From: a virus
Length of the DNA stretch: 44,371 bases
Virus record (IMG/VR): IMGVR_UViG_3300025598_000065
Coordinates: 1-44,371 of that record
Strand: one strand, 5' to 3'
This document shows positions 32,202 to 38,951 of the stretch, piece by piece (within the stretch, counting starts at the first letter, position 1; every line of letters starts with the position of its first letter). The position numbers were made by a program, and so were the translations under genes. Under the pieces are notes generated by a model. The model saw nothing but the letters and a program-made list of their open reading frames with translations. It was not told the origin of the DNA and did not search any database.

Positions 32202-32885
32202 CTAGGCTAGGATCTTTTCTAGCTCCTCTTTTATCTCAGGAGATAGCCCTCCCCAGCTCCACTTCTGCATCACATACGTCTCCATCTCGCTAGGATGGAG
32301 CCAAGCGAAGTTTCGATGGTAGTTCCTATATGCCCAAGCCCCAAACGCATTAAACTCGCTAAAGCGGCCTTTAGGACGCTTCCTGAGCCACACAGACAAA
32401 TCCTCCTGATGGCAATTGAACATGAAGTCCCTAAAATCCCTAAGAGACTGCTGAGTGAAGACAAACGGATGCCTCCTCATAAACTCAAACTCTGGCATAT
32501 GCTTCACTGCCTCCTGAGTGATGGGATACCAAGGAGACTCACTCTGAGGAACATCCTCGTACAACCACACTGGATTTCCCTCCCTAAAGAAATCCTCCGG
32601 CTTTACTTCTTTCGTGAACACGCAATCACTATCCATCACCAAGATATGAGGAGACCTGCAATACCAATCAGCATGGAGCTTGTCATTTTGTTGCCCAATA
32701 TAGTCATCATCCCACCGCTTCACCAAATGCACCTCCGCATCACACGGCGGCAATAGAGGGTAATCATCGGCAGGAATACAGATATGAACTTTACCAAATC
32801 CACGAGCATACTTCTTGATGCTCCTCAAGCAATACTCAAGCCAATGGAAATCCCCGTGATAGCTTCTGATAAATATATCCATCAT
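32202..32885 (-). CDS. Glycosyltransferase-like protein, DUF6492-type (227 aa)
   Basis: Begins MMDIFIRSYHGDFHWLEYCL and has LVMDSDCVFTKEV near residue 87, a D-x-D metal/nucleotide-sugar motif following a hydrophobic strand, as in GT-A enzymes. Further on FNAFGAWAYRN and LHPSEMETYVMQKW fit the acceptor side of a short glycosyltransferase. It is the third of three consecutive glycosyltransferase-like genes that overlap by four bases. They may act in sequence on one substrate. Confidence 0.7.
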   Translation of the reverse strand: MMDIFIRSYHGDFHWLEYCLRSIKKYARGFGKVHICIPADDYPLLPPCDAEVHLVKRWDDDYIGQQNDKLHADWYCRSPHILVMDSDCVFTKEVKPEDFFREGNPVWLYEDVPQSESPWYPITQEAVKHMPEFEFMRRHPFVFTQQSLRDFRDFMFNCHQEDLSVWLRKRPKGRFSEFNAFGAWAYRNYHRNFAWLHPSEMETYVMQKWSWGGLSPEIKEELEKILA

Positions 32886-33508
32886 GTTATTTTCTTTTCC
32901 GGTATGCCGCAGGCATCTGTGTCAAGGTTAAGCCCTGCATTGATCGCATTCCTATCAGCAATGGGATTATCATGCCTTGGATGGAACACGCACTTGAGTT
33001 CAGTGAAGTCATAAGCCTCTGGAACAAATTTGTTCCCCCAGCTCAAGATGGCAGAGTCGTCATTAAACCCAAACTTGCACATCTCTTTGTTCATAGCCTT
33101 TCTCCACATCTCCCAAAATTTCTGATTCCCAACAAAAACTGCCACTCCATACGGAGCTTCCACCACTCCGGTTTGCTCATACCTCGGATAGTCGGAATAA
33201 TTGAAGTTATAACGATGACTCGTAGCCCAGCAAGGCTCCTGCTTCCCTCTCACAAACTCCACCACCTTCTTAATCTTGTCCGTGAGAATGATGTCAGAGT
33301 CAATATGGATTCCCACTTCGCAATTCAAAAGCTGATCCACAAGCTCATAGCAATACACCTTCCCTTGCTTCTTAATCCTTGCAATATCATATCCGAGCTT
33401 CTTCCAGCTCTCTAAGGCCCATTCCTGATTATCCAGATGCTCTTGGGTGCAGGGGAATCCACTCCCCTCCCATCTAATCGAACAAGAAATTCTTGTGGCC
33501 TCTTTCAT
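32882..33508 (-). CDS. Glycosyltransferase-like protein (208 aa)
   Basis: Contains GIHIDSDIILTDKI near residue 67, with the D-x-D element at the end of a beta strand, preceded by ELVDQLLNCE and followed by an aromatic region (SHRYNFNYSDYPRYEQTG). It differs from both neighbours in sequence, so it is not a simple tandem duplicate. The catalytic base cannot be assigned. ATGA overlaps on both sides show that the three genes form one translation unit. Confidence 0.65.
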   Translation of the reverse strand: MKEATRISCSIRWEGSGFPCTQEHLDNQEWALESWKKLGYDIARIKKQGKVYCYELVDQLLNCEVGIHIDSDIILTDKIKKVVEFVRGKQEPCWATSHRYNFNYSDYPRYEQTGVVEAPYGVAVFVGNQKFWEMWRKAMNKEMCKFGFNDDSAILSWGNKFVPEAYDFTELKCVFHPRHDNPIADRNAINAGLNLDTDACGIPEKKIT

Positions 33509-34113
33509 TTTTTAATAAGCCCCAGATAATGCTTCAACACCTTCACCCTTGTCAAGTAATCCCATCCCATCGCATGAAGCACCCAATCTCCTTCCTGCCA
33601 CTTGGAAAGCACCGAATTATCCTGATGACAGCTATTCATCACCCTAGCCCCCACCACATTCAACACATCCCTTAATCCCCCAGCTTTCCAGAGATCAGAT
33701 AAATGATTTTGCCAAAGAAACCTCTTGTGCTTCCAGATAGGCTCATCCCTCACAACTAAATCAAGAATCCTAAAAGACTGCTCACTATTGGGGAATATCA
33801 TCACGTCATTATTAAAAACATCATGATTGAAATGCTCCTCCGATATGGTAACCCTCTTCTCTTCCCCCTGCACATCCTCAATCCTCTTCTCAAAGTTGGT
33901 GAAGATCGTATCGCATCCCATCGCCATCACCAAATCATTCTCTCCAATCCTCTGCCTCAATACCTCAAAAAACTCCATATAAGCCTCGTAATCGAATTTG
34001 ATGTTCTCAAACCCATATCCATGCCTATCACAATACTCTCGCTTATTTGGGGCAGTGAGATCATCCCATTCCCTTATCTTATCTGAATGATTGGTCAGTA
34101 CCAAGATTTTCAT
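33505..34113 (-). CDS. Glycosyltransferase-like protein (202 aa)
   Basis: The start MKILVLTNHSDKIREWDDLT and the motif LVMAMGCDTIFTN near residue 62 fit GT-A/galactosyltransferase-like proteins; the Cys-Asp-Thr occupies the usual D-x-D place. The second half contains NDVMIFPNSEQS and an aromatic VLHAMGWDYLTR end. First gene of the three-gene cassette. The start lacks a clear ribosome site and lies 35 bases inside a small possible upstream frame. Confidence 0.65.
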   Translation of the reverse strand: MKILVLTNHSDKIREWDDLTAPNKREYCDRHGYGFENIKFDYEAYMEFFEVLRQRIGENDLVMAMGCDTIFTNFEKRIEDVQGEEKRVTISEEHFNHDVFNNDVMIFPNSEQSFRILDLVVRDEPIWKHKRFLWQNHLSDLWKAGGLRDVLNVVGARVMNSCHQDNSVLSKWQEGDWVLHAMGWDYLTRVKVLKHYLGLIKK

Positions 34114-34315
34114 GGCTTGACGCTACCCCACAATTCCACCATAATGCAAGAAGATCAATCACAAGATGGTCGATCTGGTGTAGCGGCTGGAGATCGTACG
34201 AGACGGGCCACCCGCGAAGGTTAGAAGCTGGAGACTGCCGCCCAGCTTTAATAATGAGAGTCCCCGCGAAAAGACTCCTTCTATCCCCAACCCACCAAGT
34301 CAGGTAAGGCTCCAT
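34079..34315 (-). CDS. Possible small protein of unknown function (78 aa)
   Basis: The frame begins MEPYLTWWVGDRRSLFAGTL and is open for 78 codons, ending 35 bases inside the glycosyltransferase gene. The composition is plausible (hydrophobic core, few rare residues), but there is no clear ribosome site and the DNA also contains several inverted repeats, so a non-coding explanation is equally possible. Confidence 0.3.
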   Translation of the reverse strand: MEPYLTWWVGDRRSLFAGTLIIKAGRQSPASNLRGWPVSYDLQPLHQIDHLVIDLLALWWNCGVASSHENLGTDQSFR

Positions 34316-34518
34316 AGGTCGTTCTAAAGCCGAGGGGGATCGGAAGCTCTATTTTAACATAGGGCTTCTTATGCCCTCCGCAGGAGCCTGTATCATACCA
34401 CATCCCAAACATCAAGCGCGGCGGCCCCAAGCCAGCCGAGCGCAATTGACATGTCTAAGAAATCCAATTTTCTATACATATCATCAACATCATGTACAAA
34501 TCATAAACATATCTTTCC
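34116..34518. other. Gene-poor region with inverted repeats and a TTGACA element
   Basis: About 400 bases without a convincing gene, apart from the low-confidence minus frame. Visible elements: AAGCTGG/CCAGCTT (34228-34251), GAGTC/GACTC (near 34258-34277), AGGGC/GCCCT (34363-34379), a plus-strand TTGACA (34446-34451), and a 9-base direct repeat catgtacaa at 34491 and 34518. The last overlaps the start of the next plus-strand gene. It may hold the promoter for that gene and a folded RNA. Confidence 0.4.
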
Positions 34519-34740
34519 ATGTACAACCAATCAGACTACCAAAAAAAACAACAACTCATCTTCAAACAAGCATCTTCCTTAGCAGCTAACGGACAAGATT
34601 GTGGAGAACTCGTAGGCTTACTCGACCCAGATCACACCCTTCGCCTCCGAGCTTTCGTCCGAGACCTCCCCGAAGAAGTCAGAACCAAATCCATCTTCGG
34701 GAGAGCTAACGCTCCAATTTACGCAAAGAAAAGAAAATAA
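34519..34740 (+). CDS. Small plus-strand protein (73 aa)
   Basis: Starts MYNQSDYQKKQQLIFKQASS and ends in a basic KKRK tail; the middle has LRAFVRDLPEEVR. The composition is that of a normal soluble protein. It is isolated between two repeat-rich intergenic regions, on the strand opposite to the structural genes, so an early or regulatory role is plausible. No ribosome site is evident. No family recognised. Confidence 0.5.
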   Translation: MYNQSDYQKKQQLIFKQASSLAANGQDCGELVGLLDPDHTLRLRAFVRDLPEEVRTKSIFGRANAPIYAKKRK

Positions 34741-35344
34741 TGTAGCCGTTCATAGACATATATCCGTTCACAGTAGCGTGAACACTAAATTATCATGAAC
34801 TTTCTAAAATTGTTAAAGCTAGGCTTTATCTACACCCCAATTATTATTCAACAATAATAAAACCTATTTATTACCAATAAGTGGTAATGACGGAAATAAT
34901 ACCCAGTTTTTCTTTCACCGAAGTTTATGCCAAATGTTCCCAATCGCTCACATTCAATAAAATTTTCCATAGCACATCTAATAATAATCCCGATAGGGAT
35001 CATTTTACCCATTAAGACACCAGATTATACCCGATATGGAACCTTCAACTCCATTACAAAACCTATGCACTTTTAAACAAATGTTTAGAAATTGTATCAT
35101 CATTCCCCTCATGGGGGATTATCCCTGCTTATCTTAAACACACCAAATGAACTCATAGTTCACCTAGGAGCATCAGAGTAATCTGTTAATAAAACGTAGC
35201 GGTATTTTTAACACAAGTTTGTCACTTGGGGATTTTTTGGAAAATTTGTATAGAGATTTTCTCGCGAACACGGGCGCGAAACTTTCCGGCCTCCAGGCGG
35301 TGCCCGTCTATCCTTACCAGTAAAAGGAACTCTATTTCACTTCC
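34741..35344. promoter_or_regulatory. AT-rich intergenic region with a cluster of inverted repeats (operator or origin candidate)
   Basis: Six hundred bases with no gene on either strand. Inverted repeats: GTTCAC/GTGAAC (34766-34783); TTATTATT/AATAATAA with a CAAC loop (34841-34860); TTACCA/TGGTAA (34871-34887); ATCCC/GGGAT (34987-35000); CCCC/GGGG (35105-35116); TGAACT/AGTTCA spaced by 3 (35148-35162). The GTTCA/TGAAC half-site recurs at least six times, twice as the direct repeat ccgttca(c/t)ag. This pattern suits repressor binding or a replication origin. Confidence 0.5.
35270..35307 (-). terminator. GC-rich structured element after the small terminase gene
   Basis: ACGGGC (35270-35275) pairs with GCCCGT (35302-35307) around an inner GCCT/AGGC hairpin. 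It is a sharp GC-rich island in AT-rich DNA, 37 bases after the small terminase stop. There is no T-tract, so it may be a terminator of unusual type, a structured RNA, or part of a packaging site. Confidence 0.35.
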
Positions 35345-35827
35345 CTAGACGACCTTCATGCTACCAGCTAACATATCAGCGGAGAGGTTAAGCAAGTTAA
35401 TTGACACTGATGCTGATGAAGTTTCGCCTCCTAAATTGTAAATAACCTTTGCAGAGTCAACCACGTTCTTGATCTCTCTGGAGCCTGCTATAATCGCGCC
35501 AGCATCCATGCGGCCTATTTCTTCAGCGGCGCGGGATAGGCCCGATGAGATACCGCCGATGAACTTGTCCCTTTGTTCCTCTATTGTAGCCTTAACAGCC
35601 TTAACAGGATCTAGTGTGACAATCTCAGGACGTAGTTCCTGCAATTCCCTCTTCCCTTCTTCAATCTTTCGCATGGCATTTCCTGGAGTCTTCCAGTCCT
35701 TTCGCTTTGCTCGTTGTATTACAGAGTTGACGGGAACGCCGAATGCTTTTGCCGTATCGGTGAACGACATTCCGGTCGTCATGTAATGTAACTCTATAGC
35801 TTGCCAGTCATATTTACTTTTTGCCAT
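35345..35827 (-). CDS. Putative terminase small subunit (160 aa, HTH)
   Basis: The first 50 residues form a helix-turn-helix region typical of DNA-recognition subunits of terminases (YDWQAIELHYMTTGMSFTD, then AFGVPVNSVIQRAKRKDW). The remaining helical part (residues 55-130) would be the oligomerisation domain. It has AAAGAG seven bases upstream of the ATG. The large subunit is on the other side of the circular map, so the two are split, and a DNA-binding regulator is the alternative. It is the only minus-strand gene in the 34.4-38.1 kb region. Confidence 0.6.
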   Translation of the reverse strand: MAKSKYDWQAIELHYMTTGMSFTDTAKAFGVPVNSVIQRAKRKDWKTPGNAMRKIEEGKRELQELRPEIVTLDPVKAVKATIEEQRDKFIGGISSGLSRAAEEIGRMDAGAIIAGSREIKNVVDSAKVIYNLGGETSSASVSINLLNLSADMLAGSMKVV

Positions 35828-36226
35828 ATCTTTACTCTTTTACCATTGATGACAAAGAATGTCCGATAATAGGTGAATGTGTCAATGGTAGGCTTTTTAC
35901 TAAAAAATAGTAGCTTTAGAATGACCTGTATCGGGTTTTCTTGCCTGGGATGGTATGACGATAAGGGGAAAAATCAGTGTGTTTTACTCTGTAAGACAAT
36001 AGCAAGACGCAAAGAATTTTTGGGCCTTTGAATTTTTTTTTATTTTTGCTTGAAATCTTTTTGAATGTGTGAGCGGCCTTTGTTTATCATGGCTTGTGGG
36101 AGTATGACAATATGGGATGACGATACCGGAGATATTGTTTGAAAAGATTTTATTGCCAGTGAATGTATTTTTGGTATGAAGAAAAAGGCTGGCAATACCG
36201 TCAGTCATCACAAAAAAAAACAATAC
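35828..36226. promoter_or_regulatory. Divergent intergenic region between small terminase and the plus-strand operon
   Basis: About 400 bases with no convincing gene. It contains minus-strand TTGACA (35885-35880) 53 bases before the small terminase start, a plus-strand TTGAAT followed by TTTATC near 36059-36087, and three copies of a TATGAC(G/A)ATA-type sequence at 35954, 36103 and 36116. An A-rich stretch lies before the plus-strand start at 36227. It is likely to hold two opposing promoters and operator sites. Confidence 0.45.
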
Positions 36227-36646
36227 ATGAAAACATATCAGAGAATCGCCCAGCTATTAGACTGGGAAACCAAAAATAAAAAAGCTACTCTCTACCTTGA
36301 ATGGGTAGAGAAGAATATATTACCGAGAGGGTCGGGAGTAGATTCCGGTACAAAAATTAAAGAAAATAGCACGAGCGAAAAGATTGTCTTATCGTTCGGA
36401 TTTCACCATATGGATGAAAACGGTTATTACGACGGATGGACGGAGCACCAGGCAATCATTACTCCCAGTCTATCGTGGAGTTTTAATCTAAAGATTACCG
36501 GAAAAGATAAAAGAGGTATCAAAGAATACCTCCGCGATCTTTTTGAACAAGTAATGTCAGAAGAATGGGAAGAGTCAATCATTCCTGAGGAGATACAAAA
36601 GGCTGAGAATGAGATTGTGTCCGCTTTAAAAGTAGTAATTCCATGA
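36227..36646 (+). CDS. Conserved hypothetical protein of phages and plasmids (139 aa)
   Basis: I place the start at ATG 36227 (MKTYQRIAQLLDW) because this opening is typical of a family seen in many phages and plasmids; an upstream in-frame ATG (36176) gives a less typical extension. The conserved-looking core is PRGSGVDSGTKI and FHHMDENGYYDGWTEHQAI, followed by a charged C-terminal helix. It looks like a small alpha/beta protein with an acidic site. First gene of the plus-strand operon; overlaps the next by four bases. Function unknown. Confidence 0.75.
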   Translation: MKTYQRIAQLLDWETKNKKATLYLEWVEKNILPRGSGVDSGTKIKENSTSEKIVLSFGFHHMDENGYYDGWTEHQAIITPSLSWSFNLKITGKDKRGIKEYLRDLFEQVMSEEWEESIIPEEIQKAENEIVSALKVVIP

Positions 36647-36918
36647 ACAATCAATCATCACACTATATTGCGTCAGTGATCACCTATCATGGCCCTACGG
36701 ACACTAAAGGATCACGAGTAAAAATCTTTTTGCCGAGATTTCAAAAGGGGAAGATCATTCCGTTTGATCATTCTTTCAATAATTCCACTGACATTGCAAA
36801 GGATTATCTTTCAAGGCATGGAATACAGGTTAAAGGGGAATGTGAGCTTGGTAATGCGGAATGCTTATTGATTGAATGGAATTATATTGAAAAATTAGAA
36901 TCTCTCTTTTCTTTTTAA
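36643..36918 (+). CDS. Hypothetical protein, 91 aa
   Basis: Opens with SHYIASVITYHGPTDTKGSR, followed by a region with GKIIPFDHSFNN. It often accompanies the preceding type of protein in mobile elements, as far as I can recall. Starts in an ATGA overlap. Function unknown. Confidence 0.65.
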   Translation: MNNQSSHYIASVITYHGPTDTKGSRVKIFLPRFQKGKIIPFDHSFNNSTDIAKDYLSRHGIQVKGECELGNAECLLIEWNYIEKLESLFSF

Positions 36919-36922
36919 TTAT

Positions 36923-37000
36923 ATGAAAGATATAATATCCGATTTTATCATTCTATCTATCGTTTTAATTGCCTTTTGGTTAACTTTAGTAATTCTATAA
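36923..37000 (+). CDS. Possible membrane peptide (25 aa)
   Basis: ATG 36923 to TAA 37000 encodes one hydrophobic helix (FIILSIVLIAFWLTLVIL) after a short polar start. It sits between two operon genes with 4-base gaps. It would be typical of small phage membrane peptides, but nothing else supports it. Confidence 0.4.
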   Translation: MKDIISDFIILSIVLIAFWLTLVIL

Positions 37001-37004
37001 AAAT

Positions 37005-37307
37005 ATGCAATCTTATCACCATTCTATCATTCAAAGCGGAAAAGATTTCCGCGAGACTATCCGCGCTGGTAGCTATGCCTGGCCTGGTGGTTATCCGCTC
37101 TATTTTATTACAGCGGATGGTGCGGCCTTATCTTTTGAAACTGCTAAAAGGGAGGCTGGCCTTATTATTGATGCTATCCGGAGAAAAGATAGGAGCGGAG
37201 GGTGGCAAGTGGTAGCTTGCCAAGTGAACTGGGAAGATCCTTCGCTTTTTTGCGATCATACAGGGGAAAGGATAGAATCGGCCTACGCGGAAGAGCTTGT
37301 GGCCTGA
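37005..37307 (+). CDS. Conserved hypothetical protein of phages and plasmids (100 aa)
   Basis: The sequence SGKDFRETIRAGSYAWPGGY and DGAALSFETAKREAG, with WQVVACQVNWEDPSLFCD and HTGERIESAY at the end, is a recognisable family found together with the MKTYQRIAQLL-type protein in many mobile elements. It looks like a small beta-rich domain with two Cys. Function unknown. It is followed by a folded intergenic region rather than a coupled gene. Confidence 0.75.
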   Translation: MQSYHHSIIQSGKDFRETIRAGSYAWPGGYPLYFITADGAALSFETAKREAGLIIDAIRRKDRSGGWQVVACQVNWEDPSLFCDHTGERIESAYAEELVA

Positions 37308-37365
37308 TCTTTTGACACACTAGGTTTTCTAAGGAAAGCCTAGCAGTCAAAGGATAAACCTTTGA
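37308..37365 (+). promoter_or_regulatory. RNA element with two mutually exclusive hairpins
   Basis: CTAGGTTTTC and GAAAGCCTAG (37320-37343) form a 10-bp stem with one G-U pair and a TAAG loop. This is extended by a second stem, tcttttgac (37308-37316) with gtcaaagga (37346-37354). The same tcaaagg (37347-37353) can instead pair perfectly with cctttga (37359-37365) around ATAAA. The two pairings exclude each other, the layout of an attenuator or translational switch. Confidence 0.55.
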
Positions 37366-37401
37366 TCCTGCCCAGGGATTCTTGGCAATACATAAAAAAT
37401 A

Positions 37402-37722
37402 ATGAAAACACAAAAGAATATCCGATTCTTGGTGAATCGTACTTATGATACTATCACTCTGGAGTCTGCCGAAAACGGTGATACTGCCGACTCAGGATTC
37501 ATATATGAAGATAGAGAATTTCATTCCATAAGGGATGTATTAGAAGAGATACGGTCACTAGGCTGTATTGATTTTTATGACGATTTTTCTTTTTATCCTG
37601 CCGATGGTTCAATTGATTATAGAACCGGAGAAGAGACAAGGGAGGCTGTTCATGTAAATCCTAGAACACCGGAAGCATTGAAAGCATGGCTAAAAACACT
37701 TGAAATAGTGAATCTCTCATGA
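37402..37722 (+). CDS. Hypothetical protein, 106 aa
   Basis: Opens MKTQKNIRFLVNRTYDTITL and continues with IYEDREFHSIRDVLEEIRS and a region with YRTGEETREAVHVNPRTP that looks like a conserved core. It is acidic, with a helix at the C-terminus. Proteins of this type occur beside the SGKDFR-type protein. Downstream of the folded element, and overlapping the next gene by four bases. Confidence 0.65.
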   Translation: MKTQKNIRFLVNRTYDTITLESAENGDTADSGFIYEDREFHSIRDVLEEIRSLGCIDFYDDFSFYPADGSIDYRTGEETREAVHVNPRTPEALKAWLKTLEIVNLS

Positions 37723-37922
37723 ATCCTATTGAATTACTATTGAAAGGCCGAAAAAAGGCCGCAAAAAAGGCCGCGACCGGATTTCATATAGTAGATCTTT
37801 CTACTCTATGTATTCCCTATGGTTTTAAGGCTGGTGAAAGGTGGACTATTGGAGCTTATCTTTTAAGATGGACGGACTGGGATAAAGTAGATCGTATTCT
37901 TCGCGGAGGTGAATTATCATGA
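37719..37922 (+). CDS. Small basic protein, 67 aa
   Basis: A Lys/Ala-rich N-terminus (KGRKKAAKKAATG) precedes a compact domain with GERWTIGAYLLRWTDWDKV. The basic stretch suggests nucleic-acid contact. ATGA overlaps on both sides. Function unknown. Confidence 0.6.
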   Translation: MNPIELLLKGRKKAAKKAATGFHIVDLSTLCIPYGFKAGERWTIGAYLLRWTDWDKVDRILRGGELS

Positions 37923-38089
37923 CGAAGGGATGTTTTTACCTAGTTACTAAGACCGGAAGAATTCATGCAAACGGCGATGGGACGGAATGGGTAACTCATG
38001 ACATAAAAGAGGCTGAAAAAACCCTTAAAGCCTACTGGGATATAGTAGAATATGAAATTATAGAAGGTAATCCTTACATAGATAAATAA
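37919..38089 (+). CDS. Small hypothetical protein (56 aa)
   Basis: ATG 37919 overlaps the previous stop by four bases. The protein starts MTKGCFYLVTKTGRIHANGD and ends with a tyrosine- and acid-rich helix (VEYEIIEGNPYIDK). It is the last gene of the plus-strand operon; its stop lies 12 bases before a hairpin. Confidence 0.6.
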   Translation: MTKGCFYLVTKTGRIHANGDGTEWVTHDIKEAEKTLKAYWDIVEYEIIEGNPYIDK

Positions 38090-38092
38090 TCA

Positions 38093-38133
38093 GAAAAGAA
38101 AAGCCCGGAGCGGATTGCCAGTCCCTCCGGGCT
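38093..38133 (-). terminator. Terminator of the minus-strand early operon (also faces the plus-strand operon)
   Basis: AGCCCGGAG (38102-38110) and CTCCGGGCT (38125-38133) form a 9-bp perfect stem. Read on the minus strand it is followed by TTTTCTTTT, so it mainly terminates minus-strand transcription 16 bases past the stop of the 38149-38496 gene. It separates convergent operons and may work weakly in the other direction. Confidence 0.85.
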
Positions 38134-38148
38134 ATTTCATGGCGCGAT

Positions 38149-38496
38149 TTATCGTCCTGCCCTGTACCTTGCCAAGTCTAATTGATTAGGGCTTAACTCT
38201 TCACGAACGGGAGACTTCGTGGAGCTTTCTTGACAAGATTTAGAATCCGTGGCATCTTTCGATTCGTCACGAATAGACCCGCCAGCGCACTTTTGCACTT
38301 CGTTCCGCTTTTTCCATGCTTCAGTCCGCACTTCTACGGAGCCAGGAGGCATCCCACGCGACACGAAGAAGCGATCACAAGCCTCTCCCACTGTTTTCGA
38401 TAGCTTCCAGAGGTAGTTATCCCAATCATTTTCTGTTCGGCGAGTTTCAATGTGGCGAAACTCATTATGAGGGACGTAGTTTTTATTCTTTGCCAT
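38149..38496 (-). CDS. Hypothetical protein, 115 aa
   Basis: The start MAKNKNYVPHNEFRHIETRR (ATG 38496) is chosen because the longer frame overlaps another small gene. It has an N-terminal basic helix, then WDNYLWKLSKTVGEACDRFF, and a disordered tail rich in Ser, Lys and Glu. Last gene of the minus-strand early-type operon before the terminator. No family recognised. Confidence 0.6.
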   Translation of the reverse strand: MAKNKNYVPHNEFRHIETRRTENDWDNYLWKLSKTVGEACDRFFVSRGMPPGSVEVRTEAWKKRNEVQKCAGGSIRDESKDATDSKSCQESSTKSPVREELSPNQLDLARYRAGR

Positions 38497-38497
38497 T

Positions 38498-38614
38498 TTA
38501 TGATGCTTTTTTGTTTGATTTAACTTTCTTAAAGATCCTGTCCCATCCTTCTTGGTAAGATTTAGATACGGCTCCCGTACGATTAGGAGACGCAGAATCA
38601 ATTCGGCGTTGCAT
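38498..38614 (-). CDS. Very small basic protein (38 aa)
   Basis: ATG 38614 to TAA 38498: MQRRIDSASPNRTGAVSKSY followed by QEGWDRIFKKVKSNKKAS. It overlaps the previous gene by 17 bases and is followed one base later by the next start. The GWDRIFKK end resembles the end of the 29-aa protein near the portal. ATG 38623 is an alternative start adding three residues. Confidence 0.5.
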   Translation of the reverse strand: MQRRIDSASPNRTGAVSKSYQEGWDRIFKKVKSNKKAS

Positions 38615-38918
38615 CTCCTTCATGCGAGGAGATAAGTGATTTCGTTCGCTTCTTTCGCTCATTTTGTTTAAGTTTGCTAATATGATTGTTTAGTTGGTTT
38701 ATTTTCTTTCCTAAATCTATGATGATATTCCTTAATCTTTTATTAGAACTATCTTGTAAATCAAGTAAATGCCTTAATGATTCTATTTTAAGTTTTTCTT
38801 TGTAAAGTTGGTTTTCAATCCTGCAACAGAAACGGGCTGAAACAGGTTTGTTTTTGTTTTCGTGTGATCCATAAAGTCGGCGCAATTCGCACTCTGTTTG
38901 AGTAAGGCGTTCGCTCAT
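38598..38918 (-). CDS. Coiled-coil protein, 106 aa
   Basis: Most of the protein from residue 35 to 90 is a Lys/Leu-rich coiled coil (LRNIIIDLGKKINQLNNHIS). The N-terminus contains a single Cys pair (RFCCRIEN). It has a good ribosome site AAAGGAGG before the ATG. Function unknown. Confidence 0.6.
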   Translation of the reverse strand: MSERLTQTECELRRLYGSHENKNKPVSARFCCRIENQLYKEKLKIESLRHLLDLQDSSNKRLRNIIIDLGKKINQLNNHISKLKQNERKKRTKSLISSHEGDATPN

Positions 38919-38951
38919 TTGGCCTCCTTTAGCTTCTGGATGTTTCTTGGT

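Noticed and set aside
35270-35307. Packaging (cos) site next to the small terminase gene
   Set aside because: The structured GC-rich island is suggestive, but nothing in the sequence shows a cleavage site; coverage or end mapping would be needed, so I report only a structured element.
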